64,000 nucleotides of DNA from the NCBI GenBank assembly GCA_905160935.1, contig CAJHZI010000418.1, positions 160,001-224,000 on the forward strand, given 5' to 3'. This DNA is from Enchytraeus crypticus. Lineage: Eukaryota > Annelida > Clitellata > Enchytraeida > Enchytraeidae. Under the pieces are notes generated by a model. That model was given only the letters and a program-made list of their open reading frames with translations. It was not told where the DNA came from and ran no database searches. Below, one piece after another: positions 11,682-22,880 of the stretch. Made by a program: the position numbers and the translations under genes. Each line of letters begins with the position of its first letter. Position 1 is the stretch's first letter.

Positions 11682-12143
11682 TTAGTAGCACCTGCAGGTT
11701 TGACCCGCAGGACACCATGAGCTTCTGTCGGAGTTACTGGACCCCTGGCATCTTCCCCTACTCCTTCCGCGCTTTTTGCAGAGAGAGTTGCAGTCGTACA
11801 CACCACGACGTTGTCTAGACTTGGGTGAGCCTGATTTACCTTCTTCATCAGAAGTGTCAGGATCAGAGTCTTCGCTGCTCTTGTCCTCACTCTGACGTTT
11901 GATCTGATGGTCGATGATGACGCTGTCCACGTCCTCATATAGGACATCATCCACGTCATCCAGCAGCTGACTCTCGCTTGAGTCAGCTGCTGGATGACGT
12001 CGAGGTCCATCATCGTGTATAGGCTGAACCTCTGGTGGAAGCTCATCCTTGTTGGAGGCTGGCTTGCACTCAACTGTTATGGCGTAGATCAAGACGACCG
12101 CAAGGATCAGCCTTTGGGAGTGTCCCAGTGACATAGTTAACAT
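11682..12143 (-). CDS. Macin-like peptide precursor A, six-cysteine form
   Basis: A 153-residue secreted precursor. Residues 1-26 are a hydrophobic signal peptide. Residues 27-113 form an acidic, Ser/Asp/Glu-rich propeptide ending in the furin-type site RQRR (110-113). The predicted mature peptide is only 40 residues (114-153), with cysteines at 118, 122, 132, 144, 150 and 152 in the pattern CxxxC, C, CP, CxCY. That matches the C-terminal half of macins (DCxSxCKxxGxxxGxC...CP...CxCY). Compared with gene B, 37 codons holding the first two cysteines are missing, cleanly and in frame. The mature part is strongly basic (8 K/R against 2 D). Macins are secreted antimicrobial peptides; activity of this short form is inference. 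The start chosen is the first ATG; a second lies at codon 4. Only the coding exon is visible here, and a splice acceptor probably lies at 12171. Confidence 0.72.
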   Translation of the reverse strand: MLTMSLGHSQRLILAVVLIYAITVECKPASNKDELPPEVQPIHDDGPRRHPAADSSESQLLDDVDDVLYEDVDSVIIDHQIKRQSEDKSSEDSDPDTSDEEGKSGSPKSRQRRGVYDCNSLCKKRGRSRGRCQGSSNSDRSSWCPAGQTCRCY

Positions 12144-12369
12144 CTTAGTACTTACGTGTTATCGTCTCTTCTGCAATTATAAAAGTAGAATAGTTGACAA
12201 CTTGCCGATGTGGATAAACTAATTATGTTTGTTCAGTGAAGAAAAAAAGAAGCATTAATTTAACCATAATAACTGAAGAGCAATAAATTTCATAAATTAT
12301 TTCATAAATAGTAATATTTAGAATTTATAAATATAATTTTATATTAATTTTATAAATAATAGTATTTTA

Positions 12370-12450
12370 TAAGTCATCATCATCATCATCTTCCCTCCAA
12401 TCCCAGTTCAACTAGAGTCAGGATACCAACAGACCCTCCCCGCCCCACAC
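12370..12450 (-). mobile_element. Third LINE group tail, reversed, in gene A intron
   Basis: The reverse complement reads GTATCCTGACTCTAGTTGAA, CTGGGATTGGAGGGAAGATG and (ATG)n. The duplicate has it at 21530-21600. Confidence 0.5.
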
Positions 12451-12867
12451 CACACAACCAGCCAATCCCTCCCCCCATTTTGCAATTAATTTTGAAAAAA
12501 TTGAAGCAATTTCTGGAGCCTAGGCGCTCACTAACCGACATTGGTTTGGATCTTAGACCTATATTTTAATAATATATCCTCTTCTTTATTCGTCAACATG
12601 TGACAGGAACAACAGTAAAATAATCAAACAGCATAAACATAAAATTAGTATAAAAAATAAACCTCCACCAATTGCACAGAGCTACAGTTAGCCTAATTGG
12701 ATTGAAATACTTCATATATTCTACTACTGAGCATAGACCAACAAACAAAACAAAAATCAAATAATATTAATGGCAAATTAAAAAGTCAACATTGTACATA
12801 ATAATAGGCAAACCAGCATATAATTGAACAATTAGCCACATCGACTTGAAAAAGGCTTATATATAGA

Positions 12868-13030
12868 ATGTCTAAATAGCGTAGGGGTAACGTCGTGAAG
12901 TTTTAAATGACAAATCCTATGGTGATTTGAATCCTCGTAGGTTCGAATCCCGGTCGCGCTGATCTGAGAGTAAAATCTCGGACATTCACTGGTTATACGA
13001 AAAGTGGTCTAAATTGCCTAACGGATTAAA
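12868..13030 (+). mobile_element. SINE2, tRNA-like, in duplicate 1
   Basis: TAGCGTAGGGGTAACG resembles a box A, and GGTTCGAATCC (12940-12950) is a perfect box B. It cannot fold as a full tRNA and continues into a non-tRNA body ending near AACATGTGGTTTTAAAAGTG. The second duplicate has it at 22030-22205. A diverged body-only relative may lie at 47560-47765. Confidence 0.5.
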
Positions 13031-13088
13031 CATGTGGTTTTAAAAGTGATAGATATCAACACAGTTGATTATTCACTATAATGCGTGT

Positions 13089-13718
13089 TTACTTTATTTT
13101 ACTTACTTTATATAAAAAGTGCATAGTTTGACAGTAAGATATATTATTTGATAACATAATAGAGTAACTGAAAGGCAAATTAAGTGTCTTGCACAGGTTG
13201 TCAAAGTTAGCAATAATATACCTAATTGTATTATGCTTTAGAACACCACTGCTGGGTAACATGCAGTTCTTTCTTAAAAAATTAATTTCTGACTTTACCC
13301 TAATATGTCTGAAATCTAATTTTCCTAGACCCGCCATAATAGGTTTAACAGACTCCCATCTATTATAGTGAAAGATTGATCTAAAAGCATTATTCCAAGC
13401 TACGTTTAAGTCATGAATTTGGTCTTTTCTCAAATCAATACTAACAGTAGCAAGAGATAATATGAGTAAGCAGTGGGTTTCAAGAAGATATATTCTAGTG
13501 AGATAATTTATATGTAAAGATTTATTTAAAATACTATTACTGAAGGCATAAAATCTTCCGATAATGGCATTGGTATCCACATGTAATACGCTATCTGCTT
13601 TGAAATTAATACCTAAGTTCTTAAAGCGATTAACCCACTTTAAAGCCTTATCTTGTAAAATCATGGGCTTGATAGCCAAATTCGAAATAATGCAATACGT
13701 TGAATTAATTACATTCAT
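13089..13718 (-). mobile_element. LINE reverse transcriptase C-terminal remnant, copy 1
   Basis: An open frame of 209 codons. The start has the RFKNLGI context equivalent to the KYLGV motif just after the polymerase core of non-LTR retrotransposon proteins, followed by the typical LINE C-terminal region. Endonuclease and catalytic palm are absent, so it cannot move. It lies within the candidate intron of gene A, same strand. Confidence 0.55.
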
Positions 13719-14906
13719 TGCTTTGTTCTATGCAATCAGCAAATAAATAACTCGAAATAATTGTTATGAGTCATTAACTCTGTTTGTACATGTATATTAT
13801 AAGTCCAATTTTGTATGTGTTATGAACAATGAACTAGCTTTATTAAAAACTGTAAGTATCATGATTTTCATGGTAGTCAGCTAGATAAGATACTCTGTAT
13901 CTTCACTGACGACAGATTTTTCTAGCTATAGATGTAGGAATTGCTGTTGATGCACTGTATGTCGCTTATGCATTTGTGTCTGTGCTGAAAAATATACATA
14001 TTATTTATTCTTTTTTCAATCTATGACTAAAAATATATTGCATGCAGTAAACTGACGGCCATAATTTGCTAGTCATTTTGCTATTAAAATCATCCACTGT
14101 GCTTAACATGCAATTATCTCAAAGTATTTTACTGCAACTTAATACGCAAATGTCGGCTTAAATTGTCGTTTAAATCTTCCACTCATCCATATCATTTGTA
14201 GCACTATACGCTCGTACTATACCAGCTTTAATAACTAGTTTAATTTGTCAGCGTAATTCATATAAGTGAAATGCATAGCTCAATTACCAACTCACTTGGC
14301 CATTACACAATTGTCTGAATCAACTACTTGTACTTTAACATAAATTACTGTGACAATTTTTGTATTTAAACAAAACCTATACACGAAAATTTGCGAGGTG
14401 GGATACTCTTTAGTTCTAAGAGGAAAAGATTAGTTTCTAAAGTTCGCAAATGTTTTTAAACATAATGGAGACCAACTGTTATTATTCTGAACCAATTATT
14501 GCCAATTTGAATTATTAAACGATCTAGAATTTAAATTAAAGTGCAATAAATATTTGATATTATGAAAGCACATTGATAATTCATTCAAACCAATCTGAAA
14601 TAAGGCTAGGCCTGCCGCATTTGTTAAATCTAACATGAGTTTCTCTTGTATATCTTCATTTAATCCCCTAACATCATTCTTGGAAGAGCATCTAATTTGC
14701 ATATGCTATTTTATATAATTGCTATTTCTATCAATTTGCGTCACAAGAAAACGAGTATAATATTGAATGACTTTTCATTTCCTAGACTGCAAAAGATTTG
14801 CGCAAAACTCAATTACAGCGATTCTGTATACACCATAAAATAATTAAATTAGCAGTCCTCATAAGTACTTAAAACAGAAATTATAATAAGACATTTTAGA
14901 ACGTAC

Positions 14907-15134
14907 CAGAAAATTCAAACTAGTCCTGTTGCTGTATTTCTTCTTTCAGTCAGTAGAGCTGTTTCACTGTGTAGTGCTTGTTGAGATTGAAGTTAGATGT
15001 TGATTTCAACTTTGCGCAAGCTCTTTTATAGTGAACTTGAAGTTAGACTTTGGAATAGTTGCTCATCAATCAGTTACACTCACTTCCTTCTTAGTCGTTT
15101 TTTACTTGGAATACAAACTGATTCTGGATTTTCC
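14907..15134 (-). promoter_or_regulatory. Candidate promoter and first exon of gene A
   Basis: Minus-strand CTATAAAAG (TATAAAA at 15024-15030) precedes about 90 nt of putative noncoding exon ending at 14907. About 100 bp upstream, GGAAAATCC on the minus strand (15126-15134) resembles NF-kappaB/Relish sites, fitting but not proving immune regulation. Confidence 0.35.
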
Positions 15135-15624
15135 AATTTCCTAAGCTTAACTCCGACTCTAAGGTCTAATTATATTATCGATAAAGAGTAAGCCTACTAA
15201 TGTTCATTATGAACTACCAAATCAATCGATGATAACGTCGTACTCAACCTTCCAATAGATATCACAACGGATACACTATTAGAGCCGTCATTCATTGAAT
15301 TGCATTAATTATGCTTTGCGTGAATTTCAGTATTTCATATGCATTGATTTTCGTTAAAATTACCAGAATTATTAAGAGAGAGCAAAAGCCTAGTTTTCTA
15401 TATTTATTCAGTAAAAAATGTTTAATGCATTATCCAGATGCAATAAAAAATGATTAAATTTATGAAAGGGCAAAGGAAATTTATTTCAGTGAAATCATGA
15501 GCTGGTTAAGTTGGATAGAACAAATATTGACACAATACTTATCTGGCATCACTTTCGAGTGAGGAAACGGACGTTAACAATAGCTTTACCAGCTTTAGCT
15601 CTACTTTACAAATGTTACGAACTT

Positions 15625-15850
15625 TAGACTACATTATCTTTGAACTTTCCTATTCAACCTTTGCACAAGAACTGAGACCAACACGTAAACCTCCATTCCA
15701 CAGTAAGCTTCCTCGGACTGAATTCCCGGATTTTGGCTTTGAACCGTTTTGGACTTCACACTCTGCTCATCGGATTGGATTTGGTACCATAGTACTCAAT
15801 GTTGTCTTGGACGACAGTATCACTCTACTTCTGTTGTTGTTGTTGTTGTG
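15625..15850 (+). mobile_element. CR1-like LINE 3' end in duplicate 1
   Basis: Encodes the very end of the LINE protein (YSTFAQELRPTRKPPFH) and its 3'UTR with a (TTG)n tail, like 7320-7530. Confidence 0.75.
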
Positions 15851-15954
15851 AACACGTCAAGAAAGAAAGCATGTGCATGCAGATTATCAACTAATAAATT
15901 AAAGATTGTTATACGAAATACACATTAATTAGATAGCATTAACAATTCTAAAAT

Positions 15955-16100
15955 ATGATATATATATATATATCATATTATATATATATATATATATATA
16001 TACATGCATATTATATATCATATGATATATATATAATATGATATATATATTTATATATATATATATATACATAGATATAGATATATAGATATATATCATA
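15955..16100. repeat. (AT)n-rich tract, duplicate 1
   Basis: AT runs broken by ATCATAT and TACATGCATA; abuts the RTE-like LINE. Length differs from duplicate 2 (25128-25266). Confidence 0.85.
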
Positions 16101-16734
16101 AAGTAGGAGGGAATTTGTTACAAGATGTACGATTTGCAGATGACCAATGAATGGTAGCGGGCAGCGAGATTGGATTGCAGAAGATAATGGATAGGCTGAA
16201 TCATACGGCCCTAAGATATGGCATGAAGATCAATATAAAAAAGAGCAAGGTTATGAGAGTGTCCAATAATAAAGGTGAAGTTAATATCGCAATAAATGGT
16301 ACGAAATTGGAACAGGTAAGGAGTTGCAAATATTTGGGTAATACAATAACCGAAGATGGGAAATGTGAGACGGAAATATGCAGTAGGATTGCACAAGAAA
16401 AAGCGGCCTTTGGTAGTAGAAAAGAACTATTAACAAAAAGTCTAAAGAAAGACACATAGATAAAGATAGTGAAAACTTTTGTTTGAACCACGCTATTGTA
16501 TGGATGTGAAACATGGACCTTACGGAAGGAAGATATTAGGAAACTGGAGGCATTTGAAATGTGGATTTGGAGAAGAATGGAGAGTATCAGCTGGATTCAA
16601 AAGGTTACAAATGAGGAAGTCCTGGAGAGAGTTGGCACATATAGACAGTTGATAAATGTATTAAGAAATAGGAAGAAGAGATGGATAGGACACATTCTAA
16701 GGGGGAAGGTCTATTAAAAGAGGTCATAGAAGGT
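16100..16734 (+). mobile_element. RTE-like LINE reverse transcriptase fragment, truncated by duplication
   Basis: Encodes VGGNLLQDVRFADDQ (catalytic FADD box), stop, then MVAGSEIGLQKIMDRLN, GMKINIKKSKVMRVS, CKYLGNTITEDGKCE, LLYGCETWTLRKEDIRKLEA and KKRWIGHILRG. It has in-frame stops directly after FADDQ and in the middle, and ends abruptly at the duplication junction. The 5' end abuts an (AT)n tract. Confidence 0.85.
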
Positions 16735-17076
16735 TCTAGAAATTTCCATAACATTGTAAAATTTAAATTATTGTAGTATTTCTGTGTCAAAAGAACTTTT
16801 TAATTTATGAATTTGTTAATTTTTTATTTTCAAGTCTCATTTGAGTATCAAGAATCATTGCAAATTAAAAAATTTAAAATAATAAAGTTTCATTTTAAAC
16901 TTGTAAAATACTGTTTCATCAAAACATGCTTTCAGTTTACATTTCATTTTGTAATATTTACAAAAAGATAATTTTGCATGAAACTTTAATAACAGTGACA
17001 CCTTTTAGTACATCCTTTTCATAACATATATTATTTAACCAAAAGTAGCATTTTGATTTGGAAAATGCTGAACGTC

Positions 17077-17361
17077 TCAAAATGAAATACTAGGGATTGT
17101 ATGAACTAGAGCAGTGTTGTGTGAATGTATTTCTCGGCATAAAGTTGTTTTTCTCAACTTTTGTCTTCTTATGGAAGACGAATTATCATTATTCGCCATC
17201 GACCGAGCCCGTAGATTACCAAAATGGATCGAAAACTTCGTATTACAGAACATGTGAGAAATCAATAGCAACAAGATTATATTTGAGATAGATATTCTTT
17301 CAAGGGTAATATATTCCAATATTTGGTTGATCCAATGTAAAAAATAAAATTATTTGTTCAC
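17077..17361. other. Second copy of the identical block
   Basis: Matches 8024-8308 base for base by eye. No recognised gene. Confidence 0.4.
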
Positions 17362-17744
17362 TATATAGAATCCCTAGCATTGACTCATTGATTCGTCATC
17401 ATCATCATCAACATCATCATCATCATCATCATTATCGTCATCACCATCATCATCTAATGTTTGTCAGGTTCAGCTAAAAAATCAAATTACTGCACGACTG
17501 TATAGAATTACAAGTATGAATTCATTGATTAATAGAAATCTACAGTTGACAATCGTAAACAATCGTTATAGCATCAGGAAGCTTAAACCGATAAAAATTT
17601 TGAATTTTTTGAAAATTTTATTTTTTTATTATGATTTCTTATCCCTTTGATGGTCTTCTAATTCTAAACAGATTTAGAGAAATAATTCCTAAGCAGAACC
17701 TGTTTTCACGCTCTATGCAGAGCAGTACTACAACACAAGCAACA

Positions 17745-17806
17745 GGATGTTCTCATCACGTCCCTGATATTATCCTTGTATGAAGAAACGGACGTTAAAC
17801 CTTTAC

Positions 17807-17839
<33 letters not shown>

Positions 17840-17850
17840 CATCATCATCA
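17745..17850 (+). mobile_element. LINE 3' tail in duplicate 2
   Basis: Copy of 8690-8790. The ATT tract is expanded, the usual fate of such tails. Confidence 0.6.
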
Positions 17851-18553
17851 CAAGAATACTCCTTTCAAAACATCAATTATCCTTGAAGTTGAAGCTAATA
17901 GTACTTATAAAAGGCAGTTTGTAATTTACCTAAACATTGCTGACTAATGCCTAGTCGCCTCTTACAACACTATCAGCAAACGGTTATTTACTACTACTGC
18001 TGTTTAATTAAGTTATTACTCCTAAACTACGGAAAAGAAATTAGGTTCGTCTATTAGTAAACTATAAAATGTTTTACTCCTATGAAGCAATTAAGTTTAG
18101 AATTTGAATTTTATGAATGTCCATTTCCGGACACTACAAATGAATGCAGTGATCATTATTCGGAAGCTCGTCTATGTGGGATCCTACATTTATTTATCTC
18201 ACTATTAATATCTAAGACTTGGTAATATTGGTTAGAGGCAGAGACTTGTAACCCATATTACCAAGCTGTACATGTCGGTTACAATCGATTCGGCTAAAGA
18301 TTTTCTGTCTCGTCGAGTTTCCATCTTTTCTACAACTTCCGTCTTGAAGACAGTAACACGGATTAATGATAGCAGTGAGATATAAAAATGCAAGTTGTAA
18401 GTCAAAATGTAAAAATGTAAAAATATCAGTTATAAGTAAAATGTAAGTCAGTGTTGTGTGAAATAATATTTAAAACTGATAATATACATGTAGTATGAAT
18501 TAAAGTTTCCATATACTGAAATTAGTAGATTATTTGCAATGTCTATTTAAATA

Positions 18554-18635
18554 GCGGAAGACAGAGAAGAGTGGAGGCGTTATATACCAGAGACATGCCA
18601 GTAGGCAGTGCACTAAGAGAGAGAGAGAGAGAGAT
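18554..18635 (+). mobile_element. RTE-like LINE terminal tail in duplicate 2
   Basis: Copy of 9490-9562. Confidence 0.65.
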
Positions 18636-19589
18636 ACTGAAATTATCAACACATTTCAAGTTCCTCTAAAATGTTCTGACATAATAAATGAATCTTCAAA
18701 TTTCTCATCGTCTGGCCTAGCACTGAACATGATGCTTGAAGTAAAAGCTGTGCGAGTGAAGATGATATGTAGATCTATTTGTGACATTTATAAAAGTTCC
18801 TTGGGCTTCAATGAGGTAATTGAAAATATAGTTATTATTACTAAATTGTAAAGATGAAATTAACGTCTACTAGTAGTAAACAAATAAATGTTTGACTCGT
18901 ATAGCCCTTTTTATAACTAAGTTTAAACTTGAAATATTCTAAATCTACTTCAAAATGTTTATGTGACGCTGTCAGATATCATCTAATAGTTTCATGACAT
19001 GAAGCCGCCACTAGATATCTTTATTGCAGACTATGCTGTTGCATCTACGTGCCTTAGTTGATGTTGATTAGATTTAGAGTAGGCTAGTGCCTGAGTGACA
19101 ATAGATAGCGAACTTAGTTATTTATGTTATTTCAATAAAGTCTAATGCATAGTGTACAGTATACTTCTAGTGTTGGGTTTTGGAGTTAATATTATATGCA
19201 ATAGAATAACGTTGTATGCGTTAGAGAAACGTTATAGTTTATTTTATAAATTTAGGAGCCTTTGGACTAGCTATCTGATGCGCTCATCTAATGGATCATC
19301 AGTCAGTCTAGTCTGACTGCTGCTTTTGTTGGTCGCTACTTTGGATCAAAAACGGCGATGGTCGGATTTCAGGGGTACATCGGTTTACTATAAACCTGAC
19401 GTCTTGAAGGGACATTGTGCTTCTGATCTTGACATTAACCGCACAAGAAATGAAAATTGCTTAAGTCTTGACTTCTGCAAAATCAAAAAGTTACTTTAAA
19501 TGTTCCTATTTGAGAAATGTGAGTAATATTCTAAAGCGTATACAGACTACCCGGTTAATTGCAAGTGTCGTAAGAAACGACTACACAAG

Positions 19590-19790
19590 AATTGAAGAAG
19601 GCAATGGAAAATCACTCAAAAAGCCATATTTTGTCTCAAGCTAAAGACTACATAAAGCATTGATCAGGCATAGCGTTTGCTGATTGGATTAGCTTGTTGA
19701 TCTCTAGAATGCGCCTAATTGAGATTGAAAGCAGACTCTGAGTATGAATATTCTCATTGGACCTGCTAATTGGCCGAATACTAGAAAGCG
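19590..19790 (+). mobile_element. R1 SINE-like repeat in duplicate 2
   Basis: Copy of 10535-10735. Confidence 0.5.
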
Positions 19791-19854
19791 ATATCATAAA
19801 GTAAATCATTGTAACATAATCAATTTGTAATTTTGCAACCAACTAAGAATATAT

Positions 19855-19863
19855 ACTTTATAT

Positions 19864-19947
<84 letters not shown>
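19855..19947. repeat. (AT)n microsatellite, duplicate 2
   Basis: See 10801-10893. Confidence 0.9.
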
Positions 19948-19949
<2 letters not shown>

Positions 19950-20747
19950 GACTTCGTCATAAAATTTCAATAATATAGATGCCAGTCTTCCTTGACCTAT
20001 CGCAAGGTGCAGAAGCAGAATTTTATGACAAAGCTTGAGAGCAACAATGTGTCCGTTTTATTAAGCATTGGGCACATGTATAGTCATGGCTGGTGTTGAG
20101 GCGCGGTAGGATTGAAACTTTGTATGGTGGATTTGGTTAAGTCAAGTAAATGACGGGTTGGTTTTGGTTGGGTTGCCAAAGCTGACCATGTATAATATTA
20201 AAAATGTACATGAACAGGAAGTTAAGAGCTATGATCTTAATTATTATGTTATTAAATTTCAAATGATTAAAATTTACTTAAAGATTGAAATTATTAAATT
20301 ATATTGTCCAGTTTATTCAGACATAAAATTTATTAGAAACGTCTACAGCTTTCAATCATGTCGGAGTTGTTTTCGAAACTGCTTCAGGACGTTAAAAAAG
20401 CAATGACAATTGATGTAATATTTTCATAGTCTTCAAATAAAAGCTTTCAAGCTTCCTATTACTAAGAACTTATAAGAGAAGCGGACACAGCCTCCAGGAG
20501 ATACATTGCTTATTATATAGAATAACGTTATCTGCTGTCACAGTCTAATAATAGTGTATGCTTGTATCATGTAATCATTTAGTGAAGGCGTTCAGTTTCG
20601 CTTTGGATCCCTAACAGTTTTCAACAGATAGCGCTTGCTCGCTAGCATCGTATGTCCAGAAAATAATTTCAATAATCATTAATTCTTTTCCGTTCATTAT
20701 GAATTTCTCCTGCTAGAGAAAATTCGTGGCGCGATAAAAGAGTCAAA

Positions 20748-21302
20748 CTAGTAGCAGCTGCATGTTTGACCCGCAGGACACCATGAGCTTCTGTCGTAGT
20801 TACTGGACCCCTGGCAACTTCCCCCACTCCGTCCCTGGCTGGTGCAGAGAGAGTTGCAGTCCGTTACTCCACGGATTCTCTGTCCAGCTCTCCAGACCCC
20901 TCTGCTCACTGGATCATCACATCCCCATCCAGTCTTTCCCTTCATCCACTTGCAGCCATTAGCCACAGCGTCGTACACACCACGACGTTGTCTAGACTTG
21001 GGTGAGCCTGATTTACCTTCTTCATCAGAAGTGTCAGGATCAGAGTTTTCTCTCAACAAGTCCTGAATCTGACGACTGTCGATGATGAAGCTGTTATAGT
21101 CGATGAGGACACTGAGTTCGTCCTCATTACTCTCGCTGGAGTCAGCTGCTGGATGACGTCGAGGTCCATCATCGTGTATAGGCTGAACCTCTGGTGGAAG
21201 CTCGTCCATGGTGGAGGCTGGCTTGCACTGAACTGTTATGGCGTAGATCAAGACTACCGCAAGGATCATCTTTTGGGAATGTCCCAGTGACATAGTTACC
21301 AT
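20748..21302 (-). CDS. Macin-like peptide precursor B, eight-cysteine form
   Basis: A 184-residue precursor, duplicate of gene A. The signal peptide is residues 1-26 and the acidic propeptide 27-107, ending in RQRR (104-107). The mature peptide is 77 residues, with cysteines at 117, 128, 149, 153, 163, 175, 181 and 183. The motifs CKW, WGCDDPVSRGVW, GVTDCNSLC, GxC, WCP and CSCY line up with genes C and D and with the macin pattern. Its C-terminal 36 residues are close to neutral, whereas the same stretch in A is strongly basic. A second ATG at codon 4 is an alternative start. Family membership rests on cysteine spacing and short motifs; the first cysteine interval (10 residues) is longer than in hydramacin or neuromacin, so it may be a divergent branch. 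Confidence 0.75.
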   Translation of the reverse strand: MVTMSLGHSQKMILAVVLIYAITVQCKPASTMDELPPEVQPIHDDGPRRHPAADSSESNEDELSVLIDYNSFIIDSRQIQDLLRENSDPDTSDEEGKSGSPKSRQRRGVYDAVANGCKWMKGKTGWGCDDPVSRGVWRAGQRIRGVTDCNSLCTSQGRSGGSCQGSSNYDRSSWCPAGQTCSCY

Positions 21303-22029
21303 CCTAGTACTTACGTGTTATCGTCTCTTCTGCAATTATAAAAGTAGAATAGTTGACAACTTGCCGATGTGGATAAACTAATTATGTTTATTCAGTGAAG
21401 AAAAAACGAAAGCATTAATTTAAACATAATAACTGAAGAGAAATAAATTTCATAAATTATTTCATAAATAGTAATATTTAAAATTTATAAATATAATTTT
21501 ATATTAATTTTATAAATAATAGTATTTTATAAGTCATCATCATCATCTTCCCTTCAATCCCAGTTCAACTAGGGTCAGGATACCAACAGACCCTCCCCGC
21601 CCCACACCACACCACCAGCCAACCCCTCCCCCCATTTTGCAATTCATTTTGAAAAATTTGAAGCAATTTCTGGAGCCTAGGCGCTCACCAACCGACATTG
21701 GTTTGGGTCCTAGACCTATATTTCAATAATATATCCTCTTCTTTATTCGTCAAAATGTGACAGGAACAACAGTAAACTAATCAAACAGCATAAACAAAAA
21801 ATTAGTATAAAAAATAACCCGCCATCAATTGCACAGAGTTACAGTTAGCCTAACTGGATTGAAATACTTCGTATATTCTATTATTGAGCATAGACCAACA
21901 AACAAAACAAAAATCAAATAATATTAATGGCAAATTAAAAAGTCAACATTGCACATAATAATAGGCAAATCAGCATATAATTGAGCAATTAGCCACATCG
22001 ACTTGAAAAAGACTTATATATAGAATGTC

Positions 22030-22205
22030 TAAATAGCGTAGGGGTAACGTCATGAAGTTTTAAATGACAAATCCTAAGATGATTTGAATCCTCGTGGGTT
22101 CGAATCCCGGTCGCGCTGATCTGAGAGTAAAATCTCAGACATTCACTGGACTGGTTATACGGAAAATGGTCTAAATTGCCTAACGGATTAAACATGTGGT
22201 TTTAA
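22030..22205 (+). mobile_element. SINE2 in duplicate 2
   Basis: Copy of 12868-13030; box B GGTTCGAATCC is retained. Confidence 0.5.
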
Positions 22206-22250
22206 AAGTGATAGATATCAACATAGTTGATTATTCACTATAATGAGTGT

Positions 22251-22880
22251 TTACTGTACTTTACTTACTTTATATAAAAAGTGCATAGTTTGACAGTAAG
22301 ATATATTATTTGATAACAAAATAGAGTAACTAAAAGGCAAATTAAGTGTCTTGCACAGGTTGTCAAAGTTAGCAATAATATACCTAATTGTATTATGTTT
22401 TAGAACACCACTGTTGGGTAACATGCAGTTCTTTCTTAAAAAATTAATTTCTGACTTTACCCTAATATGTCTGAAATCTAATTTTCCTAGACCCGCCATA
22501 ATAGGTTTAACAGACTCCCATCTATTATAATGAAAGATTGATCTAAAAGCATTATTCCAAGCTACGTTTAAGTCATGAATCTGGTCTTTTCTCAAATCAA
22601 TACTAGCAGTAGCAAGAGATAATATGAGTAAGCAGTGGGTTTCAAGAAGATATATTCTAGTGAGATAATTTATATGTAAAGATTTATTTAAAATACTATT
22701 ACTGCAAGCATAAAATCTTCTAATAATGGCATTGGTTTCCACATGTAATACGCTATCTGCTTTGAATTTAACACCTAAGTACTTAAAGCGATTAACCCAC
22801 TTTAAAGCCTTATCTTGTAAAATCATGAGCTTGATAGCCAAATTCGAAATAATGCAATACGTTGAATTAATTACATTCAT
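22251..22880 (-). mobile_element. LINE reverse transcriptase C-terminal remnant, copy 2
   Basis: Duplicate of 13089-13718, also 209 codons without a stop, with about a dozen substitutions. RFKYLGVKF shows the LINE motif more clearly than copy 1. Confidence 0.57.

Larger units (their letters stand above)
12171..14906 (-). other. Candidate 5'UTR intron of gene A
   Basis: Minus-strand acceptor TTTTATAATTGCAG ends at 12171, 27 nt upstream of the ATG. A possible donor CTG|GTACGT begins at 14906, downstream of a TATA box. The interval holds a LINE tail, a tRNA-like SINE and a LINE-derived open frame on the same strand. The donor choice is a guess by analogy with C and D. Confidence 0.35.
7687..16734. 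repeat. Tandem segmental duplication, copy 1
   Basis: A direct repeat of 9048 bp, followed immediately by copy 2. The offset between matching positions rises from 9053 to about 9167 through indels. It contains macin gene A, a LINE-derived open frame, SINE/LINE tails, (CAT)n and (AT)n tracts and, at its right end, an RTE-like LINE cut off at 16734 in the middle of its 3' part. Confidence 0.93.

Noticed and set aside
11603..12073. Alternative 156-codon frame overlapping macin gene A
   Set aside because: It lacks a signal peptide and cysteine pattern, and is a shifted frame of gene A.
12900..12970. A true tRNA gene
   Set aside because: A good box B exists, but no full cloverleaf or acceptor stem can be drawn; it is better explained as a SINE.
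20762..21066. Plus-strand frames opposite gene B
   Set aside because: Antisense shadows of the macin coding exon.
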